A DNA stretch of 64,000 nucleotides from the NCBI GenBank assembly GCA_035456105.1, contig DATIDV010000003.1, positions 29,880 to 93,879 of the forward strand. Reading direction: 5' to 3'. The translations under genes and the position numbers were made by a program. This stretch comes from Viridibacterium sp035456105 (lineage in GTDB: Bacteria; Pseudomonadota; Gammaproteobacteria; Burkholderiales; Rhodocyclaceae). Shown here piece by piece: positions 53,213 through 64,000 of the stretch (its first letter is position 1; each line of letters opens with the position of its first letter). Below the pieces are notes generated by a model that worked only from the letters and a program-made list of their open reading frames with translations, made no database searches and had not been told where the DNA came from.

Positions 53213-55054
53213 ATGTCCCTGTTAAGCCCCACACCTGTCGTGCCGCCCCCTGCACAACTGGCGCCCCTTGCGCCCTTCGCGCTGTTTGAAGACAACCTGA
53301 GCCAGCCCGCCAGCGGTCTGCTGCTGCAGAAGCATCTACTGAGCATCGATTGCAATACCGCCGCACAGGCGGACGCCTTCTTTGCAACGCTGGAAGAGCA
53401 CTCACGTCAGGGCCACTGGATCGCGCTGATCGCGCACTACGAACTCGGCACGGCCTTTGAAACACATGTACCAAGCCGTGACCCGGAAGCGCGCCTGGCG
53501 CGTGCCCTGATATTTGCAGAGGCTGTCACGCTGGACGAGACTGCCCTGGGCGCCTGGTGGCAACACTCCCTGGCGACACTCACCGCGCAAGAGCGCGAGG
53601 CCGGGCTGCTGCACCTGCATCCGCAACTGGACGCACCCACTTATGCCAATCAGGTGAGCCGTGTGCTCGACTACATTAGAGCCGGCGACTGCTACCAGGC
53701 CAATCTCACATTCCCGATGACGGGGCAATACTTTGGCCACCCTCTGGCCCTGCAGGAGCGGCTGCGTCGCACCCAACCCGTCAAGCACGCGGCCCTCGTC
53801 TGCGATGGCGAAGAATGGCTGCTGTCGCGCTCACCCGAACTGTTCTTTGAGCGTAAGGGCAAGCAGATTGTCTGCCGACCAATGAAGGGAACGGCGCCGC
53901 GTGGTCGCAGCGCTGAGGAAGATGCACGCAATGGGCGTGCCTTGCAGGACTCGGACAAGAACCGCGCCGAGAACCTGATGATCGTGGACCTCATCCGCAA
54001 CGATCTCGGCCGCCTCGTGACTGCAGGTGGCGTGCGCGTGCGCAGGCTGTTCGAGCTGGAGCAATACGAAACGCTGTTCCAGCTCACCTCCACGGTTGAT
54101 GCCACGCCTGTCGATGCCGGGTTGGGCAATATATTCCGCGCGCTGTTTCCCTGCGGCTCGGTCACCGGCGCGCCAAAAGTGCGTGCCATGCAGATCATTC
54201 ATGAACTTGAGGCACAGTCCCGTGGACCGTATTGCGGCGCACTTGGCTGGGTCGCGCCACAAGGCGATTGCAGCTTCAACGTACCGATCCGCACACTGCG
54301 CCTGCAGGCAGATGGCGCATGTCGCATGGATGTTGGCAGCGGCATCGTGGCGGACTCCGAAGCATCCTCCGAGTATGACGAATGCCTGACCAAGGCACGC
54401 TTCGTGACTGATGACCCACTGCAACTGATTGAAACGCTACGCTGCGAAATCTACAGCGCGGGCAATGTGGATGAATCGTTTCCACTGATCTCCTGGCATC
54501 TGCAACGCCTGTCACGTTCTGCACAGGCCCTGCATTTTCGCAATGACGAAGAGGCCATTCGCACAGCCTTGCTGGCCCATGCCACTTCCTTGCCACTGGG
54601 CCTGCACCGTGTACGCCTGTTGCTATCGCGCGATGGAACGCCAACCCTGAGCAGCGCGGTACTCGATCCCTTGCCAGCGCACCCGACTCTCGTTCTGGCC
54701 AAACCGCGCCTCAACCCGGATGATCTGCGCCTTCAGCACAAGACCACGGCCCGCGGCTTCTATGACATGGCACTACGCGAAGCGATGGCTGCCGGGCACT
54801 TCGACCTGCTCTACCTGAACACGCGCAACGAAGTATGCGAAGGCGCTCGCAGCAATATCTTCATCGAACGCGATGACCATCTGCTGACGCCACCGTTATC
54901 CAGCGGCCTTTTACCAGGCGTGATGCGCGCACAACTGCTGGCTGCGGGTGCGGCCAGTGAAGCCGTGCTACGCATGGACGACGTCCTGGATGCTCAACGC
55001 ATTTACGTTGCCAACGCCTTGCGCGGTCTCGTCGAGGTACAACTGCGTAGTTAA
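53213..55054 (+). CDS. pabB: Fused aminodeoxychorismate synthase/lyase (PabB-PabC)
   Basis: A 613-residue fusion for p-aminobenzoate synthesis. N-terminal PabB domain (about 1-370): chorismate-binding signatures PMKGTAPRG (near 223), ENLMIVDLIRNDLGR and SVTGAPKVRAM (near 313). C-terminal PabC domain (about 380-613), a class IV PLP enzyme: the catalytic lysine is probably the one in HKTTARGF; EGARSNIFIE and SGLLPGVMR follow. Such fusions are common in betaproteobacteria. PabA is not in the window. It begins 10 bases after the lipoprotein gene. Confidence 0.94.
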   Translation: MSLLSPTPVVPPPAQLAPLAPFALFEDNLSQPASGLLLQKHLLSIDCNTAAQADAFFATLEEHSRQGHWIALIAHYELGTAFETHVPSRDPEARLARALIFAEAVTLDETALGAWWQHSLATLTAQEREAGLLHLHPQLDAPTYANQVSRVLDYIRAGDCYQANLTFPMTGQYFGHPLALQERLRRTQPVKHAALVCDGEEWLLSRSPELFFERKGKQIVCRPMKGTAPRGRSAEEDARNGRALQDSDKNRAENLMIVDLIRNDLGRLVTAGGVRVRRLFELEQYETLFQLTSTVDATPVDAGLGNIFRALFPCGSVTGAPKVRAMQIIHELEAQSRGPYCGALGWVAPQGDCSFNVPIRTLRLQADGACRMDVGSGIVADSEASSEYDECLTKARFVTDDPLQLIETLRCEIYSAGNVDESFPLISWHLQRLSRSAQALHFRNDEEAIRTALLAHATSLPLGLHRVRLLLSRDGTPTLSSAVLDPLPAHPTLVLAKPRLNPDDLRLQHKTTARGFYDMALREAMAAGHFDLLYLNTRNEVCEGARSNIFIERDDHLLTPPLSSGLLPGVMRAQLLAAGAASEAVLRMDDVLDAQRIYVANALRGLVEVQLRS

Positions 55055-55069
55055 GTCGATACGGCGGGG

Positions 55070-55402
55070 TCAGTCGGCAAGTCTGGGCAAGCCATGGCGT
55101 GCACGCGCCTGATTGCAAGCTTCGTTCTGGATGCCGTACAGGCCATGCGCCGCAAACTCACGGCATGGATCCGGGCGATGCTCGTAGATGCCGCACTTCA
55201 CGGCTTCGCCGACCTTGCCAACCAGCGCGACACAGCGCGGCGCACTGCGATCCGTGCCACGCATGCGGCAAGTACTGGCCGTCTCCTCATCAGCCAAGGC
55301 TTCTGGCACGTAGCCACCCGGCTCCGAATCGAGTTGGCTGCGATGGAAGCTGACGCGAAAGGTCGCGCAGCAGGCGCCGCACGATTGACAGGGATTGCTC
55401 AT
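55070..55402 (-). CDS. YkgJ-family cysteine cluster protein
   Basis: A 110-residue protein with the CxxCxxCC motif (CQSCGACC, residues 5-12) and further cysteines (CRM, RCVAL, KCGIYEHRPDPCREF, CNQA), the pattern of the YkgJ/UPF0153 family of putative zinc or iron-sulfur chelating proteins of unknown function. ATG 55402 overlaps the stop of the upstream thioredoxin-like gene by four bases (ATGA). Convergent with pabBC. Confidence 0.87.
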   Translation of the reverse strand: MSNPCQSCGACCATFRVSFHRSQLDSEPGGYVPEALADEETASTCRMRGTDRSAPRCVALVGKVGEAVKCGIYEHRPDPCREFAAHGLYGIQNEACNQARARHGLPRLAD

Positions 55403-55779
55403 CCCAAGCGCCTGTCAAGACGCGAACGCACATCGGCAACTTCTTGCCAGGCCTGCCGTTGCGGGCTGGCCAGCAATGCCTGCACCTCTTCCGGCGTCTG
55501 CTCCATCAAGGTTTGCAACAAGCGTTCAAGCTGGGAAATATGCGGCAGCATCGGCCCGCAGAAAACCACGCGGGCTCCGCGCTGAATGACAAGGGTCGGA
55601 AAGTTGTCGATGTCGATATCGCCAGCCACTTCCGGCTCGTCCTCGACATCTACCCAGGCAAAGTGTGCCGCGGGAAATGCAGACGCCAAGGCCTCGAATG
55701 CAGGCTGGTACTCGCGGCAGGCGCCGCACCACTCGGCGCACAGGCAGGCCACCAGAAACTCCTGTCCTGCCTGTTGCAT
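55399..55779 (-). CDS. Thioredoxin-family protein
   Basis: A 126-residue protein with the active site CAEWCGACREY (WCGAC near residue 17), then WVDVEDEPEVAGDIDIDNFP and TLVIQRGA, a thioredoxin fold with a C-terminal helical extension. No signal peptide. ATG 55779 is preceded by GGAG; the frame goes further upstream but without family similarity. Translationally coupled to the YkgJ-like gene. Confidence 0.9.
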   Translation of the reverse strand: MQQAGQEFLVACLCAEWCGACREYQPAFEALASAFPAAHFAWVDVEDEPEVAGDIDIDNFPTLVIQRGARVVFCGPMLPHISQLERLLQTLMEQTPEEVQALLASPQRQAWQEVADVRSRLDRRLG

Positions 55780-55827
55780 TGATGCTCCGCCCACTTCGTC
55801 AAACCTCAAGATCATGCAAGAGCCGCG

Positions 55828-57024
55828 TCAGGGCACCATCAAGGTCGGTGCATTGACGGCGCCGGTCAGTACCATGGCGCGTGTCTTGCTGTCGCCGTTC
55901 GGCAGCTTGATCGACGCCGAAACATTACCACGCAACTTGTTCTCCAGGCTGACCTGGAAACTGCCGGACCCCTGCATCGCGCCACCATCAATGCGCCGCA
56001 TCACCACCGAAGAAGGTTTGCCGACACCACCGGAGAACGAACCGTCCAGTGTCACAAATTTTGTCAGCCCACCGCCTGCCGGGCCCGAGTCCTGACGACG
56101 CAGCCCTTCGAGCAGACCGAAACGGTCAATACTGCCAGAGCGCAGACTATAAGAGCCGCTAGCCGTCATGTTCTTGGCCAACTCCTCCAGGCTCGCAGCG
56201 CTGGCTGCGATCTTCACGGTAGCCGCCAGTGAGCCTTGCACGGTGTGGCCAGGGTACATGCGCTTGAGCAACTCCACCGAATTCAGCTTGTCGAGCTTCA
56301 ACTCGCCATCAACGGCAAAGGCGTCGGTTACCGTCAAACGCACCAGGCCCTCGACCGAACCGCCATCACCCGTGCCACCAATCTTGTCGAGCAACAGAGC
56401 TTCATCGCTGACCTCTCCCTGCGCCACCACACTGTCAAAACGCAGTGCAGAGATCACATCCCATTTCCAGTTGGTCAATTGCACGAGTACCCCCAGCTTG
56501 CCTTCGTGCGGCGTGACATCAAAGCGCATGCCCTGCTCCGTCGCTATGCGCAGATGAGACATGGTGCCATCGTCGGCGAAGTCCATTTCACCTGCGGGCA
56601 GCGTGATCGCAGTGGCCCCCATCAACAACTTCAGCTTCGCAAAACGTACGCCCGTGATCTTGTGAGTGGACTTGCCATCGAAGCTACCCAGCCGAATCAG
56701 GGAGCTTGGGCGCGCGATGACTTCATCAGCCTCGATACGCACGCGATTGGTCTTGCCGGCGGTAATCCAGGCATTCCAGTCCGGAGTCACCCAAGCCTTG
56801 GCAATCAGGATCGGGTCTGGTGTGTGGATCTTCACATCCTTCAATGCCTGCGCGGGCCACGGATGAAAGGTGTAGCCGTTCTCCACATAGGTGACCGGCA
56901 AACCCAGCCAGCTTTCCGGACTGCCGCCGTGTGCCACGCCGGACCACAGGAAATTGGCGAATACCAGCGCGGCTGCAGCAAGCAGCGCGCTGCCATAAGA
57001 CATCGATTTTTGAATTTTATTCAT
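55828..57024 (-). CDS. Putative membrane-anchored protein with AsmA-like C-terminal region
   Basis: A 398-residue protein with one N-terminal hydrophobic segment (about 8-32) and a long beta-rich periplasmic part. The C-terminal region (TLDGSFSGGVG, GGAMQGSGSFQVSLENK) resembles the AsmA C-terminal repeat domain of envelope/lipid transport proteins. The match is remote. ATG 57024; the gap to the tRNA gene holds only the tRNA promoter. It precedes the thioredoxin gene by 48 bases. Confidence 0.6.
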   Translation of the reverse strand: MNKIQKSMSYGSALLAAAALVFANFLWSGVAHGGSPESWLGLPVTYVENGYTFHPWPAQALKDVKIHTPDPILIAKAWVTPDWNAWITAGKTNRVRIEADEVIARPSSLIRLGSFDGKSTHKITGVRFAKLKLLMGATAITLPAGEMDFADDGTMSHLRIATEQGMRFDVTPHEGKLGVLVQLTNWKWDVISALRFDSVVAQGEVSDEALLLDKIGGTGDGGSVEGLVRLTVTDAFAVDGELKLDKLNSVELLKRMYPGHTVQGSLAATVKIAASAASLEELAKNMTASGSYSLRSGSIDRFGLLEGLRRQDSGPAGGGLTKFVTLDGSFSGGVGKPSSVVMRRIDGGAMQGSGSFQVSLENKLRGNVSASIKLPNGDSKTRAMVLTGAVNAPTLMVP

Positions 57025-57115
57025 GGCGAGACTCACTCTATCTGATCGAACTACTCTGCCCAAAGGGGCTCACACCTCATTACGAGGCGAACTATAAATG
57101 AAAATGAAAACAGCC

Positions 57116-57144
57116 TTTACATAGGCCAAAACCCTGTCTATAAT
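57116..57144 (+). promoter_or_regulatory. Promoter of tRNA-Asn
   Basis: TTTACA, 17-base spacer, TATAAT; the -10 ends 16 bases before the mature tRNA start. Confidence 0.85.
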
Positions 57145-57160
57145 TCGCAGCCTCAATTGT

Positions 57161-57236
57161 TCCTCGATAGCTCAGTCGGTAGAGCGCCGGACTGTTAATC
57201 CGTAGGTCCCTGGTTCGAGCCCAGGTCGAGGAGCCA
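57161..57236 (+). tRNA. tRNA-Asn (anticodon GTT)
   Basis: A 76-base cloverleaf: acceptor stem TCCTCGA pairs with TCGAGGA, D-arm GCTC/GAGC, anticodon loop CTGTTAA with anticodon GTT, T-arm with GGTTCGAGCC, and an encoded CCA end. A strong promoter precedes it and an intrinsic terminator follows. No repeat of its 3' end is found in the downstream part of the window. Confidence 0.98.
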
Positions 57237-57245
57237 AAAAATTCG

Positions 57246-57279
57246 AAAGCCAGCGCCCCGGTGCTGGCTTTTGTCTTTT
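57246..57279 (+). terminator. Intrinsic terminator of tRNA-Asn
   Basis: AAAGCCAGC, eight-base loop, GCTGGCTTT followed by TTGTCTTTT, 10 bases after the tRNA. Confidence 0.85.
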
Positions 57280-58069
57280 CCGCTGCCGGAAACAGAATTA
57301 TCCCTCACGGCATGCCTGCACCCGCACCCGCCTGACACACCGCGCTCCACGCCCGTCGCTCTCCTCTCCTCAAGCACCACAGAGCTTGCGCTGGGCCGCT
57401 CACACTGCAAGTTTTACCGTGTTGTACGTCCAACCCTTTAGCTTCTGCGCATAGGCAAAACGGACCATTCCGATAACCGACTGAATGGTCAAAGCAGCGG
57501 CAAAGTCAGATCATCTCAGACCACATCGCAAAGACACATAGTCGAAAGGCCAGCGAGATGGCGCCGGGGGACCAGGTAGCGAGAGTGCTATGCCCTTCAT
57601 CGCCGTAAGGGAAAGCATCGTCACCGTTACGCGAGACGGACCCACCTCTTTATCTGAAGCGGACCCCGACGATTGAAGGACGGGCCATATCAGCTCCTGC
57701 GGTGGCGCCAATCGTTCTGCCATGTGACCGACCTTGGACGCCCGTCACCTTGATCTACTCTTCAATCATGCCGGCATGCCCCGTACGTCCTGCGCGCTGC
57801 TGATTCTTGGGCTGAATTCGGTATTTCGTTACCGTCTTTGGTGATTGATTCAGCACATCGACTGTGCGGTGACGTACGGACGCACGGATATGCGGATGTG
57901 ATCATCGGGCCACAACGGTCTCAGTTCGCGCCGTATCGGGATGGGGCGCGCGATACGGTTGCGCTTTGGATCCGGCGATCCCTCCGCGCTGGTAGAGGCC
58001 CCTCGCAGACAGCGAGTTGAATTGCTGACCAGCAACTGAAGAGCAGGTGCTTGCGAAGAAGGGAATGAC
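57280..58069. other. 790-base gap before glgB with no supported gene
   Basis: Open frames here are short, lack good ribosome sites and resemble no family. Composition is slightly AT-richer than the flanking genes. It must hold the promoter of the glgB operon, but no convincing -35/-10 pair stands out. A remnant of former genes is possible. Confidence 0.5.
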
Positions 58070-60049
58070 ATGGAGCAACAGCCAGATACGATTTCCCGCA
58101 CAACGCAAGACACACGCCCCGCTACCTTCTCTGGCGCTTCGACAGCGCCCGGTAATTTCCGGGGCGACTTGCTTGGCGAACAGGACATTCATCTGTTTCG
58201 CGAAGGCACGCACGGCAGGCTTTATCACAAGCTTGGTTGTCATCTGCATGAGCATGGCGCCCGTTTTGCGGTGTGGGCGCCGAATGCCCGGTCGGTTTCC
58301 GTAATCGGCGATTTCAATGACTGGAATGCGGAGGCACATCGCGCGTATGTCCGCTCCGATGGTTCTGGTCTTTGGGAAATAGACATCACCGGCGTCGTGC
58401 AGGGCCAGCGCTACAAATTCGCGATTTTCACGCATTCCGATGAGCGCCTCGACAAAGCCGATCCGTTTGCCCGATACGCCGAGCAGGCGCCCGCCACCGC
58501 TTCCATTGCCTGGCGCACCGACGACCATGACTGGCAGGATGCCGACTGGATAAGCGCTCGCGCCTCGGCCAATACCCTCAATGTGCCGATGTCGGTCTAT
58601 GAAGTGCACCTCGGCTCGTGGCGCTTCGCCGAGGGCGGCACGATGATCGACTATCGCAGCGCGGCGATATTGCTGGCGCACTATGTGCGCAGCCTGGGAT
58701 TCACCCATGTGGAGTTTCTGCCGATCACCGAGCACCCGTTCTACGGCTCGTGGGGCTATCAGACGACGGGCTATTTCGCGCCGACTTCGCGTTACGGCAA
58801 GCCGCAGGATTTCAAGTTTCTCGTCGATACGCTGCATCAGGCAGGCATCGGCGTGATTCTGGATTGGGTGCCATCACACTTCCCGGCTGATGCGCATGGT
58901 CTGGCGCAATTCGACGGCAGCTATCTGTATGAGCACGCGGACCCGCGCCAGGGCTTTCACCCGGAGTGGAATTCGTCGATCTTCAATTACGGGCGCAACG
59001 AAGTGCGCGCCTTCCTGCTGTCGAGCGCCATGTTCTGGCTCGATGAATATCACGTCGATGCGCTGCGCGTGGATGCGGTCGCCTCGATGCTCTACCTCGA
59101 CTACGCGCGCAAGGAAGGCGAATGGATACCGAATGTATTCGGTGGCCGCGAAAATCTGGCTGCGATCTCGTTCCTGCAGATGCTGAATGAATCGGCCTAT
59201 CGAGACCATGCTGGCGTGCAGATCATCGCAGAAGAGTCCACCGCATGGCCGATGGTGTCGCGACCTACGTATATCGGTGGTCTCGGCTTCGGCATGAAGT
59301 GGAACATGGGCTGGATGCATGACACGCTGAAGTACATGCATGAAGACCCGATCTATCGTCGCTGGCATCACAACGAGCTGACCTTCTCGCTGGCCTATGC
59401 CTTCACTGAAAACTTCATGTTGCCGCTGTCGCACGACGAGGTCGTGCATGGCAAGGGCTCGCTGATCAACAAGATGCCCGGCGATGCCTGGCAGCAGTTC
59501 GCCAATCTGCGCCTGCTGTATGGCCATATGTGGGCGCACCCCGGCAAGAAACTCCTGTTCATGGGCGGCGAGTTCGGCCAGCGCCGCGAATGGAACCACG
59601 ACACGGAACTCGACTGGAGCCTGCTCGGCAACGATGACGCGCACAGCGGCCTGCATCGCTGGGTCGAAGATCTCAATCGTCTCTACCGCGAAGAGCCCGC
59701 ACTCTATGCACTGGACTTCAGCGCCAGCGGTTTTGAATGGATCGACGGGGCGGATACCGAGGGCAGTGTCATCAGCTATCTGCGCAAGTCCGCGGACGGC
59801 GACACGCTGCTGGTGGTGGCGAACTTCACCCCGGTGCCGCGTGAGAACTATATGGTTGGTGTGCCCAAGCCCGGTCACTGGCACGAGCGCCTCAACAGCG
59901 ATGCCACGCTTTATGGCGGTAGCGGCGTGGGCAATCAGGGCGGTGTCGACAGCGTGCCGGTCATGACGCATGGCCGCTATCACTCCTTGAATCTGCGCCT
60001 GCCGCCGCTGGCCATCCTCATTCTGCGTCATGAAGGAGTCGCATCGTGA
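58070..60049 (+). CDS. glgB: 1,4-alpha-glucan branching enzyme
   Basis: Introduces alpha-1,6 branches into alpha-glucan. The 659-residue GH13 protein has a short N-terminal carbohydrate-binding domain (APNARSVSVIGDFNDWN near residue 75), then the catalytic barrel with nucleophile in VDALRVDAVASML, acid in IIAEESTAWP and stabiliser in LPLSHDEVVHGKGS. It lacks the extra N1 module of 730-residue enzymes. ATG 58070 has AAGGGA 7 bases upstream. First gene of glgB-glgE-treS-mak; overlaps glgE by four bases. Confidence 0.95.
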   Translation: MEQQPDTISRTTQDTRPATFSGASTAPGNFRGDLLGEQDIHLFREGTHGRLYHKLGCHLHEHGARFAVWAPNARSVSVIGDFNDWNAEAHRAYVRSDGSGLWEIDITGVVQGQRYKFAIFTHSDERLDKADPFARYAEQAPATASIAWRTDDHDWQDADWISARASANTLNVPMSVYEVHLGSWRFAEGGTMIDYRSAAILLAHYVRSLGFTHVEFLPITEHPFYGSWGYQTTGYFAPTSRYGKPQDFKFLVDTLHQAGIGVILDWVPSHFPADAHGLAQFDGSYLYEHADPRQGFHPEWNSSIFNYGRNEVRAFLLSSAMFWLDEYHVDALRVDAVASMLYLDYARKEGEWIPNVFGGRENLAAISFLQMLNESAYRDHAGVQIIAEESTAWPMVSRPTYIGGLGFGMKWNMGWMHDTLKYMHEDPIYRRWHHNELTFSLAYAFTENFMLPLSHDEVVHGKGSLINKMPGDAWQQFANLRLLYGHMWAHPGKKLLFMGGEFGQRREWNHDTELDWSLLGNDDAHSGLHRWVEDLNRLYREEPALYALDFSASGFEWIDGADTEGSVISYLRKSADGDTLLVVANFTPVPRENYMVGVPKPGHWHERLNSDATLYGGSGVGNQGGVDSVPVMTHGRYHSLNLRLPPLAILILRHEGVAS

Positions 60050-62082
60050 GTGAGGCTGACAAGGTCATGCCGATCGAGCTTGCCGACGGCCGCGTGCGCG
60101 TGGTGATCGAGAACATCAGGCCGGCAGTCGACGCTGGCCGCTTTCCGATCAAGCGCATTGTCGGTGACCTGGTCGAAGTGGAAGCGGATTGCTTCGCCGA
60201 CGGTCACGACGTGGTGGCCTGTGCCTTGCGCTGGCGGCGCGACAGCGACGCTACCTGGCACAGCACGCCGATGCAGCCACGCGGCAACGATCGCTGGAAG
60301 GCCGCTTTCACGGTCGATGCAATCGGCGCATGGCAATACACCGTCTGCGCCTGGGTCGATCCCTTCCAGTCCTGGCAATATGACTTCGAGCGGCGCATCG
60401 ATGCCGATGACATGCGCATTGCCACCATGACGGGCGCGGCACTGATCGAGGAAGCCTCTGCACGCGCCACGCGCGACAGTGACGCAAAGGTCCTGCATGC
60501 CTGGTCAGAGGAGCTCGCTCAGGCAACTGAGGCGCTCGAGGCCGCCGAGGTGGATGAGCTCAAGCGTATCGGCGCCGACGCGGCACGCGGCGCCATCGCC
60601 GAGCGCTATCCCGATCTGCGCCACGCCCTTACGACAACGCAGACCTACAGCATCACCGTTGAACGCGAACGAGCCCGCTTTTCTGCGTGGTACGAATTCT
60701 TCCCGCGTTCCGCTTCCGATGATGCCGAGCGTCACGGCACTTTCGCCGACTGTGAAGCCTGGCTTCCCTATGTGAAACGCATGGGCTTCGATGTGGTGTA
60801 CTTCCCGCCGATTCATCCGATCGGGCGTGCGCGTCGCAAAGGCCGCAACAACACGCTCGACGCACAGGACGATGATGTCGGCAGCCCCTGGGCCATCGGC
60901 GCGGCCGAGGGTGGGCATCTGGCGATTCATCCCGAGCTGGGCTCGCTGGAAGATTTCAAGCGCCTCGTGCAGCACGCCGCGACACTGGACATCGATATTG
61001 CACTGGACATCGCCTTTCAGTGCGCGCCCGATCATCCCTGGGTCACCGAGCATCCTGAATGGTTCAGGAAGCGAGCGGACGGCAGCATCCAGTACGCGGA
61101 GAACCCACCCAAGAAGTATCAGGACATCTACCCCTTCGACTTCGAGACAGCGGATTGGCGAGCCCTCTGGCTGTCGCTAGTCGGCGTGTTCGAATACTGG
61201 ATCGCACAGGGCGTGCGCATCTTCCGCGTCGACAACCCACACACCAAGGCTTACCCATTCTGGGAATGGGCCATCGCCCGCATACGCGCAGAGCATCCCG
61301 ATGTGATCTTCCTGTCTGAGGCTTTCACGCGACCACGCGTCATGCATCGCCTCGCCAAGCTCGGCTTCAGTCAGTCCTACACCTACTACACCTGGCGCAA
61401 CTCGCGACAAGAGTTGATCGACTATTTCACCGAACTGAGTCAGGGACCAGGGCGCGAATATTTCCGGCCCAATGTCTGGCCCAACACGCCGGACATCCTG
61501 CCGGCAGCGCTGCAGTACGGCGGCCGTCCGGTGTTCATGGCGCGCGCTGCGCTGGCCGCGACCCTGTCGGCCAACTACGGCATCTATGGTCCGGCTTATG
61601 AACTCCTCGAGGCGGCGGCACTGCGCCCCGGCGGCGAGGAATACCTGGACTCGGAGAAGTTCGAGCGCCGCGTCTGGGACAGGACGCGTGCCGACTCCCT
61701 CGCCGAATTCCTCGCCGTGCTCAACCGCGCACGCCGTGCCAACCCGGCCCTGCAGAGCGATGCGGGCCTGCGCTTTCTGCCGGTCGACAACGAGCAGATC
61801 ATCGCCTATGCCAAAACAACGGCCGATGGCAGCAACACAGTCGTGTGCGTGGTGAATCTCGATCCGCATCACACGCAGAGTGGCTGGGTCGAACTCGACA
61901 TGAACGCATTCGGCATCAAGCCGGACCAGGCCTACCAGCTGCACGACGTGATCAGCAACGCGCGCTACCTGTGGCACGGCACGCGCAACTACGTGAGCCT
62001 CGATCCGCAGCGCTGCCCGGCGCAAATCATGGAGCTGCGTGCCCACATGCGACGCGAAAACGATTTCGATTATTTCCTCTGA
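60046..62082 (+). CDS. glgE: Alpha-1,4-glucan:maltose-1-phosphate maltosyltransferase
   Basis: Extends alpha-glucan with maltose 1-phosphate, the product of maltokinase. The 678-residue GH13_3 protein has an N-terminal beta domain (about 1-200, with RVVIENIRPAVDAGRFPIKR near the start), then the barrel with the family signature ENPPKKYQDIYPFDFE, nucleophile Asp in FRVDNPHTKAYPFWEW and acid Glu in FLSEAFTRP. Start is GTG 60046, overlapping the glgB stop (GTGA), with AAGGAG upstream. Codon use is ordinary for the window. Confidence 0.95.
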   Translation: MSEADKVMPIELADGRVRVVIENIRPAVDAGRFPIKRIVGDLVEVEADCFADGHDVVACALRWRRDSDATWHSTPMQPRGNDRWKAAFTVDAIGAWQYTVCAWVDPFQSWQYDFERRIDADDMRIATMTGAALIEEASARATRDSDAKVLHAWSEELAQATEALEAAEVDELKRIGADAARGAIAERYPDLRHALTTTQTYSITVERERARFSAWYEFFPRSASDDAERHGTFADCEAWLPYVKRMGFDVVYFPPIHPIGRARRKGRNNTLDAQDDDVGSPWAIGAAEGGHLAIHPELGSLEDFKRLVQHAATLDIDIALDIAFQCAPDHPWVTEHPEWFRKRADGSIQYAENPPKKYQDIYPFDFETADWRALWLSLVGVFEYWIAQGVRIFRVDNPHTKAYPFWEWAIARIRAEHPDVIFLSEAFTRPRVMHRLAKLGFSQSYTYYTWRNSRQELIDYFTELSQGPGREYFRPNVWPNTPDILPAALQYGGRPVFMARAALAATLSANYGIYGPAYELLEAAALRPGGEEYLDSEKFERRVWDRTRADSLAEFLAVLNRARRANPALQSDAGLRFLPVDNEQIIAYAKTTADGSNTVVCVVNLDPHHTQSGWVELDMNAFGIKPDQAYQLHDVISNARYLWHGTRNYVSLDPQRCPAQIMELRAHMRRENDFDYFL

Positions 62083-62091
62083 GGTGTAGTC

Positions 62092-63854
<1,763 letters not shown>

Positions 63855-63858
<4 letters not shown>

Positions 63859-64000
63859 ACGAGCACAATTCCCGGGTGGAGCCTGACGTCTTCACCCGCT
63901 ACCTCGAGCGCACCCGCTGGTTCGGCGGCAAGGGCCGCCCGTTCGAGGTCGCGTCCGTGCGCCGCGTCGGCGCGCTGCCGCGCTCCTCGGCCGAGGCCCC
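63855..64000 (+). CDS. mak: Maltokinase, 5' end (partial), actinobacterial type
   Basis: Starts with GTG at 63855, overlapping the treS stop (GTGA), with GAGGAGG ten bases upstream, and runs off the right edge after about 48 codons. The visible N-terminus contains TRWFGGKGRPFEV, the start motif of maltokinase (Mak/Pep2), which phosphorylates maltose to maltose 1-phosphate for GlgE. Codon use (2 of 48 ending in A/T) matches the treS tail, not the rest of the window. In most proteobacteria this domain is fused to TreS. Confidence 0.8.

Noticed and set aside
57161..57236. tRNA-Asn as an integration site of a mobile island
   Set aside because: No integrase and no repeat of the tRNA 3' end were seen downstream inside the window; flanks look chromosomal.
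57511..57723. 70-codon minus-strand ORF in the gap before glgB
   Set aside because: No ribosome site, no family resemblance and unremarkable composition; treated as chance.
57902..58837. Minus-strand open frame of 311 codons opposite the start of glgB
   Set aside because: The conserved GlgB sequence on the plus strand explains the region; the minus frame has no recognisable motif.

Overview
The window looks like chromosomal DNA of a betaproteobacterium, probably order Burkholderiales. The evidence is the roughly 60% GC gene style, the glucokinase-HexR/RpiR fusion protein typical of Burkholderia relatives, a long stand-alone IF-1, the YjgA/PmbA divergent pair and the PabB-PabC fusion. I cannot name the genus. 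No insertion sequence, prophage, CRISPR array or rRNA operon is visible; gene density is high and most genes are core metabolism.

Layout. 1-13.9 kb: PqiA modules, DAHP synthase, phosphoglucose isomerase, a TMEM175-type channel, MiaA, a Tat-exported TRAP binding protein, PmbA/YjgA, Mog and a cold-shock protein. 14.0-18.4 kb: infA and the sulfate uptake operon sbp-cysT-cysW-cysA. 18.4-26.1 kb: a glucose-type ABC transporter operon ending in a glucokinase-HexR fusion, with a second, stand-alone glucokinase divergent from it; a palindrome resembling a HexR operator overlaps the operon promoter. 26.2-31.6 kb: a ChaA antiporter, a complete TRAP transporter and a lone glycosyltransferase-like gene. 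31.7-40.5 kb: selenium-related genes mnmH and selD, then trpB2 and metY, then a phosphonate-type ABC transporter that resembles the putative selenate transporters. 40.5-45 kb: a Rieske oxygenase and xseB-ispA-dxs. 45-47.8 kb: rplM-rpsI, a 0.9 kb AT-rich gap holding a strong small-RNA candidate, and lexA with a small downstream ORF. 47.9-57 kb: rnhA, gloB, a response-regulator diguanylate cyclase, an MltD-like transglycosylase, pabBC, a thioredoxin and an AsmA-like protein. 57.2 kb: tRNA-Asn. 58-64 kb: the glgB-glgE-treS-maltokinase operon for alpha-glucan/trehalose interconversion.

Three observations stand out. (1) The 3' third of treS and the start of the maltokinase gene abruptly switch to very high GC3 (about 97%), actinobacterial-style codons and actinobacterial-type protein sequence, starting near 63.29 kb in a highly conserved block: either an intragenic recombination or an assembly chimera. 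(2) A minus-strand small RNA at about 46.19-46.32 kb has its own promoter, a clean terminator and four CCUCC motifs, one of which reproduces the 16S rRNA anti-Shine-Dalgarno tail. (3) The fused glucokinase domain has lost the usual DIGGTN phosphate-loop motif while the stand-alone paralogue keeps it, suggesting the fused domain may be more sensor than enzyme.
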